23,337 nucleotides of DNA from Candidatus Muiribacterium halophilum (GCA_023228995.1 JALOAD010000050.1:1-23337), one strand, 5' to 3'; shown: positions 13,832 through 22,520, counted from the stretch's first letter. Made by a program: numbers and translations. Notes: generated by a model from the sequence alone, not told the origin.

Positions 13832-15769
13832 TTATTTAGTCTTACCTTGTATTTCTCTTAGAGATTTTGCAGCCCAATAATGAACTTCCTTATTATCTGA
13901 ATCAACAACATTCATCAAAGCAGTTACAGCTTTTTCTCCAAGTCTAACAAGAGCTTTTGAAGCATTACTACGAATATTAAGATTTGAACTTCCTAAAGCT
14001 TCAATGAGCAAATCAATAGATTTTTCTGTCTCACTAAGTGCTTTAACAGCTCTCTGAGCACCTTCTCCATCTTCTCCAAGTATTTTTATAAGTATTTTAA
14101 TTGATTTTTCATCTCCAATAGAACCAAGAGCAATTATTGCAAAAAATCTAACTTTTTCTTCAGGATGCTCTAAACATTCCCTTAACCGTTCAACAGCAGT
14201 ATCTCCCATTTGACCAAGTACCCTCGCAACCCAATATGCAATTTCCTCGTTTTCATCAGCAAGAACTCTTATAAGAGGATCAACACATTTATCCTCATTT
14301 ATCTTCCCTAATGCAGTTGCAGCATATTTTCTAACCCAATCATTGCTATCATTAAGAACAGCGTTTATAAGAGCAGGAATTGCCTTGTGGTCTGCAACTA
14401 TACCAAGACCATAAGCTACCATATATCTTAATTCTCCATCAAGAGCATAAGTAACAAGATCAATAAGTCTATCTAACTCTCTTGGTGCTATTTCTTCAAA
14501 AACTTTTCTTGACCAGAATCTTATATCATCATTTTGAGATAATAGTGATTTTAAAACTGGAACAAGTGCCAAATTACCAAAATTCATAAGTGCAACCGAT
14601 GCACTATTTCTAACAGGCCATGCTTCATCAGAAAACGCATTAATAAGCGGGAATATTGCTTTTTCATTTCTAAATTCACCCAAAGCCATAACTGCATACA
14701 TTCTCATATCTTTAGAACCTTCTCTCAGTATTCTTACAAGTTCAGGTAAAGCAGGTTCTCCGATTTTACCAAGAACATTTGCAATCCAATACTTTGTATT
14801 GTCATCACTTGTTTCCATACATGACATAAGTTCAGGAATCGCTTTTTCTCCAATAAGCACAAGTCCTTTCGCAGCACTCTTTCTCACAAGCCAAAGCTTA
14901 TCTTTAAGCATTTCAATAAGAGGTTTTATTGCAAACTGCGAATCTGTTTTACCAAGATATTCAGCAGCAGACATTTTCAAAGTTCGATTGTCTGAATTTA
15001 ACAATTCACTAAGAACATTTATCTTTCTTGAATCAAGATGATTTATAATATAATCAACTTCGTTTTTTATATTTTTTACTGTAGTATTTAAAAAATCAAG
15101 CATTGGTTCCAAAATATCTGGTCCAATCTTTATAAGTGCATCTATTGCATTTTGTCTAACAGTATAAGATTCATCTTCAAGACATCTAAGAAGTACTTCA
15201 ATAGCTTTTTTTTCAGTACTTTCTCCCAAAGCTTCTGCAACAAGAACAGAAACATCTCTATTATTAAATTTCAAAAAGTGTTCAAGCACAGTTACACCTT
15301 TTTCTCCCATTCTTGACAAACTTTTTGTTAACCAAAAAGCTTTGTTATAACTTGCTTTTTTTAAAGAATCAACAATTGCTGGCAATGCTTTTTCACCCAT
15401 ATTTACAAGACTAATCATTGCATTATTACAAACCGCCCACGAAGAATCGCCGCTATATTCAATAAGAATGTCAATAGTATTATCATAATTGCTTTCACCT
15501 AATGCAAGTGCAACATAAGATCTGACTTTACTGTTTTTTTGACCCATATTCCTTAATGTTTTAAGAGGGGCTTCACCTTCTATACCAGCAATTGTCCTAA
15601 TTGCCCAAAAAATAATGTCTTCATTCTCTGTAGTTTCAAGAATAGTCTCAAGTTCTGAATACACTGAATTATCTTGTTCAGCAATACTTTTTAATTGTTC
15701 AGAAGCCTGTTTTCTTTTTAACCATGAAGAGTCCCCTAATTCATGTATCAGATGTAAAATATCAGACAT
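13832..15769 (-). CDS. Large HEAT/PBS-lyase-repeat protein
   Basis: A 645-residue protein built wholly of about 20 HEAT-like helix pairs of ~31 residues, with hallmark DExxxVRxxAxxALxxxG turns. I see no signal peptide, membrane span or enzyme motif, so it should form a cytoplasmic solenoid that binds other proteins. An aromatic Phe-Trp or Tyr-Trp pair recurs at residues 54, 145, 327, 418, 512 and 631; the position expected near 238 has Asp-Tyr. Successive spacing is ~91-94 residues, so the unit that was duplicated is three repeats, not one; the final copy is offset. Similar repeats in phycobilin lyases do not imply lyase function here. AGGAGAA precedes the ATG, 15 nt after pyrR, placing it last in the purD-clp-pyrR operon. 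An octamer repeat array follows its stop. Confidence 0.85.
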   Translation of the reverse strand: MSDILHLIHELGDSSWLKRKQASEQLKSIAEQDNSVYSELETILETTENEDIIFWAIRTIAGIEGEAPLKTLRNMGQKNSKVRSYVALALGESNYDNTIDILIEYSGDSSWAVCNNAMISLVNMGEKALPAIVDSLKKASYNKAFWLTKSLSRMGEKGVTVLEHFLKFNNRDVSVLVAEALGESTEKKAIEVLLRCLEDESYTVRQNAIDALIKIGPDILEPMLDFLNTTVKNIKNEVDYIINHLDSRKINVLSELLNSDNRTLKMSAAEYLGKTDSQFAIKPLIEMLKDKLWLVRKSAAKGLVLIGEKAIPELMSCMETSDDNTKYWIANVLGKIGEPALPELVRILREGSKDMRMYAVMALGEFRNEKAIFPLINAFSDEAWPVRNSASVALMNFGNLALVPVLKSLLSQNDDIRFWSRKVFEEIAPRELDRLIDLVTYALDGELRYMVAYGLGIVADHKAIPALINAVLNDSNDWVRKYAATALGKINEDKCVDPLIRVLADENEEIAYWVARVLGQMGDTAVERLRECLEHPEEKVRFFAIIALGSIGDEKSIKILIKILGEDGEGAQRAVKALSETEKSIDLLIEALGSSNLNIRSNASKALVRLGEKAVTALMNVVDSDNKEVHYWAAKSLREIQGKTK

Positions 15770-15784
15770 ATATTCTCCTAAACA

Positions 15785-16321
15785 TTAATTTTTTTTAACA
15801 TAGACATTATCTTCATTATCAATATCTTTTATACTAAGACCAACAAATTCATCTTTAGAAATTCTTATTATGCTACCTGTAAAATCGCTTGAAACCGGAT
15901 AAATTCTAGATCTTGTATCTACTACAACACATAATTGAATACAACTTGGTTTTCCATGATCAAGGATATTCTCAATAGCAGCTCTTACAGTCCTTCCACT
16001 ATTGAGAACATCGTCAACTATTATAAGAATTCTGTCTTTAAAACTAAAATTCCATTTTCCTCCAGAAATAACAGGTTCATTTGAAATCATAGTCTGATCA
16101 TCTCTATAAAGAGATATATCAAGCTCTCCTATTTCCGGTGTAAATCCTTCAAATTCAGCAATATAAGAAACAAGGCGCTCAGCAATTGGAACTCCTCTTT
16201 TTCTTATTCCTATAAAAGCAATTTTATCAAGGACATTAATGTTTTTTTCAACAATCTCAAGAGAAAGTCTTTTTAACATCCTTTCAAATTCTTCAGAATT
16301 TACAACTATCTTTTTTTTCAT
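15785..16321 (-). CDS. pyrR: PyrR-like phosphoribosyltransferase
   Basis: A 178-residue type I phosphoribosyltransferase. The PRPP-binding loop IIVDDVLNSGRTVRAAI (residues 100-116) and the preceding AFIGIRKRGVPIAERL and ELDISLYRDD blocks match PyrR, the bifunctional uracil phosphoribosyltransferase and pyrimidine-operon regulator. PyrR can bind pyr mRNA and cause attenuation, but I see no PyrR-binding RNA element or pyr genes here. The C-terminal segment (SRIYPVSSDFTGSIIRI) diverges from the usual PyrR form, so substrate preference is uncertain and a purine phosphoribosyltransferase is a weaker alternative. The ATG at 16321 is favoured over the adjacent TTG at 16324 by AGG spacing. It sits 7 nt after clp and 15 nt before the HEAT gene. 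Its pairing with purD hints at nucleotide metabolism. Confidence 0.82.
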   Translation of the reverse strand: MKKKIVVNSEEFERMLKRLSLEIVEKNINVLDKIAFIGIRKRGVPIAERLVSYIAEFEGFTPEIGELDISLYRDDQTMISNEPVISGGKWNFSFKDRILIIVDDVLNSGRTVRAAIENILDHGKPSCIQLCVVVDTRSRIYPVSSDFTGSIIRISKDEFVGLSIKDIDNEDNVYVKKN

Positions 16322-16328
16322 CAATTAC

Positions 16329-17789
16329 CTACTTAGAATCTTTCTTTTTTTTACTACTTTTTTTAGGTTTTTCATCAGTTTTCTTTAAAGTCGATTTTGT
16401 TTTTTTCTTGCAATCAGTTTTTTTATCTTTCTTTTTGTCTTCTTTGTCTTCTTTATCTTTCTTTTTAGGTTTTTTTTCTTTTTTTACTTCAAAAGAAACT
16501 TTATCTTTATCATTATCAACTCTTGATAATATTTTACAACCTTTTACAAAATCCTTGTTTAAAATTCCTTCCGACAATGGATTTTCGACCTGAGTTTTTA
16601 TAGATCTTTTTAGAGGTCTTGCTCCGTATTTTAAATTAGTGCCTTTATCTACTATAAATTCTTTTACATCTAAAGGAATATCAATTCCCATACCAAGACT
16701 CTCTAGTCTTTTTACAACATCTTTTATCATAATATCAAAGATATTCATATTATCTTCTTTGGTAAGAGCTGTAAATGTAACCATTTCATCAATTCTATTA
16801 AGAAATTCAGGAGGAAAATTCTTTTCAAGAGCTTTTCCGGTTTCTTTTTTTCTTGTGTCCTGATCTTTTTTAACTGAATCAGCTCCAAAACCTATAAGCT
16901 TATCAAGTATTTGAAATTCTTCCACACCAACATTAGTTGTCATTATAATAACAGTATCTTTAAATATTATTTTTTCACCGTGATTATCAGTAAGAATACC
17001 ATCATCAAGAATTTGAAGAAGTACATTGTGCATTTTTCTATGAGCTTTTTCAAGCTCATCAAACAAAACAATTGATTTAGGTTTATTTTTAATAGCTTCA
17101 GTCAAAAAACCACCTTCTTTATGACCAATATAACCTGGAGGAGCACCTATGAGTTTTGCATATTCATGACTCATTGAGTATTCAGAACAATCAATCCTTA
17201 TAAGCTCTCGCTCATCTCCAAATAAAAATTCAGCCAAAGCTTTTGCAAGTTCAGTTTTTCCAACACCAGTGGGTCCTGCAAACATAAAAGAACCAATTGG
17301 TTTTTCAGGATTTTTCAAACCTACATGTGCTTTTCTTATAGCCTGAGAAACTACTTTAATAGCTTCTTCCTGACCAACAATTCTTTTTCTAAGATGTTTT
17401 TCCATATTAATAAGTCTTTCTGTTATATCTTCTTCTTCTTCTAAAACATTACCGTCAATTGTAGTAATACCATCTTCATCACTTCTTTCAAGTGTAATTG
17501 TAACATTTTTTATATCTAATGAAGGATTTACCTGAATACATAGATTATAAAGTTCTTGTTCAGTTATTTCTCCAAAAAGCGAATAATTATTATTACCAAA
17601 AACAAGTGGAGAAATTTCTTCAATATAATTAACTATTGCAGTACTTATAATCAATCTTTTATAAGATTTTTTATCTGTTATATTAATGTTTTTAAATATT
17701 TTATTTATCTCATCTTCTGTAAATTCTCTAATCTGAACAAATCTGTCAAGAGATTCACAGAACTTCATTTTCACTCTTGCTTTACCCAT
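16329..17789 (-). CDS. Single-ring Clp/Hsp100 AAA+ unfoldase with novel N-terminal domain
   Basis: A 486-residue ATPase matching only the second AAA+ domain of ClpA/ClpC/ClpB. Walker A GPTGVGKT is at 172-179, the pore loop GYIG at 219-222, Walker B VLFDE at 241-245, sensor 1 TTN at 284-286, the arginine finger in FLNRID (329-334) and sensor 2 GARPLKR at 389-395. An IGF tripeptide at 299-301 falls where ClpA and ClpX carry their ClpP-docking loop. The first AAA+ ring, the Clp N-domain repeats and the ClpX zinc finger are missing; residues 1-125 form a domain I do not recognise. The tail from 436 is almost entirely Lys, Asp, Glu and Ser. Its ATG shares one base with the purD stop, behind GGTGAG. 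It probably unfolds specific proteins, perhaps for ClpP, chosen by its own N-domain. Confidence 0.88.
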   Translation of the reverse strand: MGKARVKMKFCESLDRFVQIREFTEDEINKIFKNINITDKKSYKRLIISTAIVNYIEEISPLVFGNNNYSLFGEITEQELYNLCIQVNPSLDIKNVTITLERSDEDGITTIDGNVLEEEEDITERLINMEKHLRKRIVGQEEAIKVVSQAIRKAHVGLKNPEKPIGSFMFAGPTGVGKTELAKALAEFLFGDERELIRIDCSEYSMSHEYAKLIGAPPGYIGHKEGGFLTEAIKNKPKSIVLFDELEKAHRKMHNVLLQILDDGILTDNHGEKIIFKDTVIIMTTNVGVEEFQILDKLIGFGADSVKKDQDTRKKETGKALEKNFPPEFLNRIDEMVTFTALTKEDNMNIFDIMIKDVVKRLESLGMGIDIPLDVKEFIVDKGTNLKYGARPLKRSIKTQVENPLSEGILNKDFVKGCKILSRVDNDKDKVSFEVKKEKKPKKKDKEDKEDKKKDKKTDCKKKTKSTLKKTDEKPKKSSKKKKDSK

Positions 17790-19072
17790 TAATTCTCACC
17801 CCCTTTAACAGGTGCTATATCTAATCCAATATCATTCCTATAATGCATTTCTCTAAAAAATATTTTTGAAATATTATCATATAATATTTTTCTTGCTTTG
17901 CTTACATCATCATTTTTTACTGTTAAACATAAAACTCTACCACCATTTGTATAAAATCTTTCATTCTGTAAAACCGTACCTGAATGAAACAAAGTTAAAT
18001 CTTTGCTTTGTTTGATTTTTTCAATACCTGTTATAAGTCTTCCGGTAATATATTTTAAAGGATATCCACCAGAAACTATCTGAGAACATATAGCTTTTGA
18101 TTCGTATTCTATTTTAAGATCATCTGTATCATCATCAAGTATCTTTTTGATAACTTCTGCAAGATCATTTTTTAGTCTAGGAAGAACAACCTGAGATTCA
18201 GGATCACCAAATCTAACATTAAGTTCAACTACTTTAGGACCTTCATCAGTAAGTATTAGAGTCATATATACGACTCCTTTTATATCAAGTTTTTCTTTTT
18301 TTAAAGCTTTAAGGAAAGGATTTATTACAAATTTTTTAACATCAGCCTCGATTTTATCATTCCATATAGGAGCTGGCGAAATCGCACCCATACCATGAGT
18401 ATTAGGACCTCGATTCATATCATAAGCTCTTTTATAATCTTGAGCAGAAACCAAACCCCACATTTTTTCACCATTAGTAAAAAATGTTATTGTAACTTCA
18501 TCACCAGATAAAAGTTCTTCAATTACAATACTTTTGCCTGCATCTCCAAACACTTTATCCTGCATCATTACATTAACAGCAAGCTTTGCAGTTATTTCAT
18601 CTTTAGCTATAATAAAACCTTTGCCGGCAGAAAGTCCATCTGTCTTTATAGCAAGAGGTGCACCAACATCTTCAATATATTTAAAAGCAGCATCCTGATC
18701 TTCAAAAGTACCGAATCTTGCTGTAGGAATTTTGTATTTTCCCATTATTTTTTTAGCATAAGCTTTTGAACCTTCAAGTTGAGCAGTATTTTTTTTAGGT
18801 CCAAATATTTTAAGACCATTTTCTTCAAATCTGTCAACAATTCCTTCTGTCAAAGAAATTTCAGGACCAACAACTGTAAACGCTACTTTATTTCTTTTAG
18901 CAAATTTCAACAATTCATCTACATCCTCAGCTTTTATATCTATACATTCAGCATGAGGGCACATTCCAGCATTACCTGTTGCACAAAAAACTTTTTCTAC
19001 AATTGGTGATTGAGCAAGTTTCCATACAATCGCATGCTCTCTTCCGCCTCTTCCAATAACAAGAACATTCAT
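17789..19072 (-). CDS. purD: Phosphoribosylamine-glycine ligase (GAR synthetase)
   Basis: A 427-residue ATP-grasp enzyme catalysing the second step of purine biosynthesis, joining glycine to 5-phosphoribosylamine. The N-terminal MNVLVIGRGGREHAIVWKLA is diagnostic; the ATP-grasp core includes APLAIKTDGLSAGKGF, VIEELLSGDEVTITFF, DYKRAYDMNRGPNTHGMGA and the metal-binding ELNVRFGDPESQVVLPRL. The C-terminus is complete. It starts with ATG behind a GGAAGG Shine-Dalgarno, is the first gene of a purD-clp-pyrR-HEAT unit, and overlaps the clp start by one base. No other pur genes are nearby, so it has been separated from the pathway cluster. Confidence 0.97.
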   Translation of the reverse strand: MNVLVIGRGGREHAIVWKLAQSPIVEKVFCATGNAGMCPHAECIDIKAEDVDELLKFAKRNKVAFTVVGPEISLTEGIVDRFEENGLKIFGPKKNTAQLEGSKAYAKKIMGKYKIPTARFGTFEDQDAAFKYIEDVGAPLAIKTDGLSAGKGFIIAKDEITAKLAVNVMMQDKVFGDAGKSIVIEELLSGDEVTITFFTNGEKMWGLVSAQDYKRAYDMNRGPNTHGMGAISPAPIWNDKIEADVKKFVINPFLKALKKEKLDIKGVVYMTLILTDEGPKVVELNVRFGDPESQVVLPRLKNDLAEVIKKILDDDTDDLKIEYESKAICSQIVSGGYPLKYITGRLITGIEKIKQSKDLTLFHSGTVLQNERFYTNGGRVLCLTVKNDDVSKARKILYDNISKIFFREMHYRNDIGLDIAPVKGGEN

Positions 19073-19115
19073 TTTTAGATTCCTTCCTTGAGTTTTATTT
19101 TAATTATCGACAAAA

Positions 19116-19130
19116 CAATTGAATCAATTG
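19116..19130. promoter_or_regulatory. Inverted repeat in the purD leader
   Basis: CAATTG-AAT-CAATTG, two copies of a self-complementary hexamer separated by 3 nt, lies about 45 nt upstream of the purD start and downstream of the candidate promoter. It could be an operator half-site pair. It has no match to a purine operator I know, and AT-rich DNA yields such repeats by chance. Confidence 0.2.
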
Positions 19131-19149
19131 CACCGACTTAACTTTGTAA

Positions 19150-19178
19150 ACTATATTACTTTATATGATAAAGCACAA
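19150..19178 (-). promoter_or_regulatory. Candidate promoter for the purD operon
   Basis: TTGTGC (19173-19178, weak, 3 of 6) and TATAGT (19150-19155, 5 of 6) are separated by 17 nt on the minus strand, giving a leader of about 70 nt to purD. The -35 is poor, so this is tentative. Confidence 0.3.
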
Positions 19179-19286
19179 AAAGTGAGTTTTCAAACAACTA
19201 TTTATAAAGCTTTATAAATCAATCAATTTACCAGTAACCTTTAAAAGAAAAAAAACTATAAACAAGTTAATAGGGTTTATTGAGTT

Positions 19287-19298
19287 GGGGGGTGCGGG
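19287..19298. other. G-rich patch in an AT-rich spacer
   Basis: The spacer between purD and the radical SAM gene (19073-19367) is AT-rich except for GGGGGG-TGC-GGG at 19287-19298, with TAGGGTT at about 19271 and AACCCTA about 45 nt later that could pair as a 7-bp stem around it. On the minus strand it lies downstream of the radical SAM gene and might be part of a transcript 3' end. No U-tract directly follows, so I do not call a terminator. Confidence 0.3.
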
Positions 19299-19367
19299 TT
19301 TTTGATTTTAACTATCTAACCCTAAAACCTCTACAAACTCTATGAAATCTTAACTAATCACCTGTTT

Positions 19368-20894
19368 TTAAATCACCTTTTCTAAAAGACTTTTTACAAA
19401 AACACAATATTCTTTATCTTCTACATATTCAAAAAACACTAAAGCATTTTTTAAAAAATCAGGACTTTTTCTTATATCATTGTTTATCTGAAAACAAAAC
19501 TTATAGTAAGCTTTATTAATCATTTCTTCATTATTTTCTTCAATACCAAGAGAAAAAAGAATTTCTGGGGATTCATATATTTCAAAAGCTTTTCTTAACC
19601 ATTTTAATTTTAACTTTTTATTTTTTTCAAACATCCCAAGTTCAGCATATTTCCAAAAAACACTTCTATATGGAATATTATCCGTTAAATCAATAGTTTT
19701 TTCATATAAATTTTTTAAAGCTTTTTTATGAGCTTTGTGAATTTTTAATTCATTTTTTTTTATATTATATAAATCATCAAAATAAACAGTATTTTTTTGA
19801 TTAATCCAATCTATGTTTTTAGGATACAATTTATAGAGTGCTGTTTGTGGATAATAATGAAGTCCCGAAACAGTTATCCAATCTGATAATGATTCTTTAA
19901 TAAAATCAATATTCATATCAATATCAATATCTTTTTCTTCTGGATTTCCAATTATTAAAAAAACATTAGTTTTTATGTAAAGACTGCGACATTTCTTAAT
20001 TATATCTACAGCTTTTTTTATATCAACTTTTTTACTTAGTATATTTTGAATTTTAGGTGATGCTGATTCAACACCAAAAGATATTGATACACAACCTGTA
20101 AGGGCTAATTCTTCAAGTATATTATTATCAACAGCATCAATTCTTGATCTTATATCAAAAATTATTTTTAAATTTTTTTCCCTTATAATATTAGATAATT
20201 TTATAATACGATTTTTATCAAAAGTAAAAGTATCATCAGAAAACGAAAAATAATCAACCCCTTCAAAATACAATTGTTCAATCTCTTCAATTATATTTTC
20301 AGGACTTCTAAAAAATAGTTTTCTCTTCCATAATTCAGGAGATGAACAGTATATACAATTACCAGGACATCCTCTTGAAGTTATTATATTAGAATAAATT
20401 GCACCGTTTTTACTTGGAAATGGAATAGAATCAAGCTCTTTTATTCTTTCACCATATATTATTTTATTATTGTTTTGAGATTTTAAAAAATTCAGTATTG
20501 AATATTCAGATTCAAATTTAAAAAAGTTATCAACAAAATTTATTTCTTTTAACTTTTCATCATCTAATAGACTAATAAATGGTCCGCCCATAATGATTTT
20601 AACATTAAATATTGATTTTTTTATATATTGGGCAAATTCAAAACTAATATTTTTATTTGAAGAATTCACCGAAATTCCAATAATATCATCTTTTTGAATT
20701 TCTGATAAAAACTCCGTAAAATCATGTTTTCCCAGCATAATTAAATCTGTATTATATTTATTGTTTAAAAGAGAAGAATATAAATACAATAATCCATTTG
20801 GAAAAATATACTCTTCATAATCTTTTTTATTAGGACAAGGTATATAAACCAAATAGATTTTATTAATCAATATATCCAACTTTTGAGTTATCAA
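19368..20894 (-). CDS. Radical SAM protein of the B12-binding (class B-like) architecture
   Basis: About 500 residues. The cluster motif CPGNCIYC places Cys176, Cys180 and Cys183 to bind the SAM-cleaving [4Fe-4S] centre. The preceding ~140 residues look like the cobalamin-binding Rossmann domain of such enzymes (NGLLYLYSSLL; DDIIGISVNSS; IIMGGPFISLL) but I see no DxHxxG cobalamin ligand. After the radical SAM barrel (SFSDDTFTF, SFGVESASPKI, NVFLIIGNPEE) there are about 130 C-terminal helical residues. The substrate is unknown; anaerobic methyltransferase or ring-modification chemistry is typical of relatives. The frame opens with TTG codons only (20894, 20879, 20870); the one at 20870 has GGA four bases upstream and may be the true start. 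It overlaps the nitroreductase gene by 8-32 nt, implying coupled translation. An unusual GC-rich patch follows about 70 nt after its stop. Confidence 0.85.
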   Translation of the reverse strand: MITQKLDILINKIYLVYIPCPNKKDYEEYIFPNGLLYLYSSLLNNKYNTDLIMLGKHDFTEFLSEIQKDDIIGISVNSSNKNISFEFAQYIKKSIFNVKIIMGGPFISLLDDEKLKEINFVDNFFKFESEYSILNFLKSQNNNKIIYGERIKELDSIPFPSKNGAIYSNIITSRGCPGNCIYCSSPELWKRKLFFRSPENIIEEIEQLYFEGVDYFSFSDDTFTFDKNRIIKLSNIIREKNLKIIFDIRSRIDAVDNNILEELALTGCVSISFGVESASPKIQNILSKKVDIKKAVDIIKKCRSLYIKTNVFLIIGNPEEKDIDIDMNIDFIKESLSDWITVSGLHYYPQTALYKLYPKNIDWINQKNTVYFDDLYNIKKNELKIHKAHKKALKNLYEKTIDLTDNIPYRSVFWKYAELGMFEKNKKLKLKWLRKAFEIYESPEILFSLGIEENNEEMINKAYYKFCFQINNDIRKSPDFLKNALVFFEYVEDKEYCVFVKSLLEKVI

Positions 20895-21360
20895 TAATAT
20901 CTTTAGCTTCTTTTTCTTCTGCTGGATATCCTACTGGAATCAATGCAAAAGGCAAAAATTCATCTTTTATTCCAAGAATATTCTGAATACCGTCTACTCT
21001 ATCTTCTCTTGGATAAATTCCAAGCCATACAGCTCCAAGATCTAAATAAGTACATGAAATAAGTATATTTTCACAAGCTGCCGAAAGATCCTGTTGAAAC
21101 CAATCTGATAATTTATTTCGCTCAAGATCATAGCATACAAGTATTGCAAAAGAACAATCGTTAACCATTTTTCCATAAGGAAGTAATTCTGAAAGTTTTT
21201 TTAATATTTCTTTATTTCTAATAACAAAAAAATGCCATGGTTCAGTTCCATTGGCTGATGGAGCAGCCATTGCAGCTTTAAGTATTTCCTCTATTTTTTC
21301 CTCTTCAACTTCTTTACCTGAATATTTTCTAATACTTCTTCTTTTAAATATAGCTTCCAT
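20863..21360 (-). CDS. Small nitroreductase-family flavoprotein
   Basis: A 165-residue FMN enzyme, at the short end of the nitroreductase family. The N-terminus carries the FMN phosphate-binding pattern RRSIRKYSGKEV (residues 7-18), followed by AAMAAPSANGTEPWHFFVI (30-48) and a C-terminal LIPVGYPAEEKEAKD. Members reduce nitro compounds, quinones or flavins with NAD(P)H, act as dimers, and are usually cytoplasmic; the native substrate is unknown. AGGAGG precedes the ATG at normal spacing. Its stop overlaps the radical SAM gene, so the flavoprotein might supply electrons to that enzyme. This is inferred only from the overlap. Confidence 0.9.
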   Translation of the reverse strand: MEAIFKRRSIRKYSGKEVEEEKIEEILKAAMAAPSANGTEPWHFFVIRNKEILKKLSELLPYGKMVNDCSFAILVCYDLERNKLSDWFQQDLSAACENILISCTYLDLGAVWLGIYPREDRVDGIQNILGIKDEFLPFALIPVGYPAEEKEAKDIIDNSKVGYID

Positions 21361-21384
21361 TAAAAAATCCTCCTAAAAATATTA

Positions 21385-22494
21385 TCAAACTACCGGATTA
21401 GGTATGAAAAAATCCTTTATCATCTCATAAGCAAGTCTGTCTGTAGAACTTGCAATAAAATCTATTATAGCTCTCTTATATCTTGCAATATCATTTGGAT
21501 AATCTTCATATACAAAATATAATAAATTCCTTTTTAAAAGAAATTTCCCATACATATTAACCGTATTATGTGAATCCTTCATATATTTATCAAAATTATC
21601 TTTATACTTTTCAGAATACTCAAGTAATATATTAAAAAGACCTTTAAGAAGTCTTTCAGTATGAGTAGTAAAATCAGTGTTTTTTTCGCTAAGATAAATT
21701 GCATTATAATTAAATTTCATAAATTTATTCAAATATTCAGAACCATTTTTAGAAAGTGCAATTTTACTTTTTGTAGAAGTTTTTATTATATCTCTTACAA
21801 AAAAATCAACAATCTCACCATTATCACTTCCAACTTTATTTTTTAAATCCTCAGGTATGTCTTTTTTAGATATAAGTCCAGCAATAATACCATCCTCAAT
21901 ATCTCTACCCATATAAGCAATTTTATCTACAAGTCTTACAACACAACCTTCTAATGTACAAGGAATTCCTTGTTTTATTCCAACTTTATCAATTTCAGGA
22001 ATATTTGATGGAGTTAATTCATTTAAAAAACTTTCTCCACAATGATTTACAATACCATCTCTAACAGCTAAAGTAAGATTAAGACCAAATATTGGTTTAT
22101 CTGTTTCTGCTTTTTCAAGTTTATCAACAACTCTAAGACTTTGCATTTCATGACTAAAACCACCAAAATCTTTTGAAAGAATATTAAGAACTTTTTCGCC
22201 AGCGTGACCAAAAGGACTATGACCTAAATCATGACCTAAAGCTATTGCATCAGCAAGTTGTCCGTTAAGTCCAAGATTTCTACATATAACTTTTGAAATT
22301 ATAGCAACATATAATGAATGATCTAATCGATTTGTAACATGATCGTTCATAGGTAGCAAAAAAACCTGTGTTTTATGTTTTAATCTTCTAAAAGCATGGG
22401 AATACAATATAGCTGTATAATCTCTTTCAAAATTATTTCTAGCACCTAATTCACTTATTTTTCTTCTACTAACAAGAATATCATCATAGTTCAT
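21385..22494 (-). CDS. dgt: dGTP triphosphohydrolase-like HD-domain protein
   Basis: A 369-residue HD-superfamily phosphohydrolase. Family blocks are YSHAFRRLKHKTQVF (residues 31-45), RLDHSLYVA with metal ligand His59, and GHDLGHSPFGHAGE with the His88-Asp89 doublet; a later Asp in RLVDKIAYMGRDIEDGI completes the H-HD-D site. dGTPases hydrolyse dGTP or other dNTPs to nucleoside and triphosphate, adjusting nucleotide pools and sometimes limiting phage replication. The length fits the shorter class of bacterial dGTPase-like proteins. GAGG stands 8 nt before the ATG. It lies 26 nt after the HAMP protein gene and 24 nt ahead of the nitroreductase. Substrate specificity among dNTPs cannot be read from sequence. 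Confidence 0.92.
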   Translation of the reverse strand: MNYDDILVSRRKISELGARNNFERDYTAILYSHAFRRLKHKTQVFLLPMNDHVTNRLDHSLYVAIISKVICRNLGLNGQLADAIALGHDLGHSPFGHAGEKVLNILSKDFGGFSHEMQSLRVVDKLEKAETDKPIFGLNLTLAVRDGIVNHCGESFLNELTPSNIPEIDKVGIKQGIPCTLEGCVVRLVDKIAYMGRDIEDGIIAGLISKKDIPEDLKNKVGSDNGEIVDFFVRDIIKTSTKSKIALSKNGSEYLNKFMKFNYNAIYLSEKNTDFTTHTERLLKGLFNILLEYSEKYKDNFDKYMKDSHNTVNMYGKFLLKRNLLYFVYEDYPNDIARYKRAIIDFIASSTDRLAYEMIKDFFIPNPVV

Positions 22495-22520
22495 TTAAAT
22501 ACCTCGACTGAAAAGAACTA

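Noticed and set aside
13832-15769. Phycobilin lyase function for the HEAT protein
   Set aside because: PBS-lyase HEAT repeats are a structural match only; there are no phycobiliprotein genes or photosynthesis context.
19073-19367. Purine riboswitch or other structured leader upstream of purD
   Set aside because: The leader of about 70 nt is too short and has no riboswitch-like conserved core; I see only a small inverted repeat.
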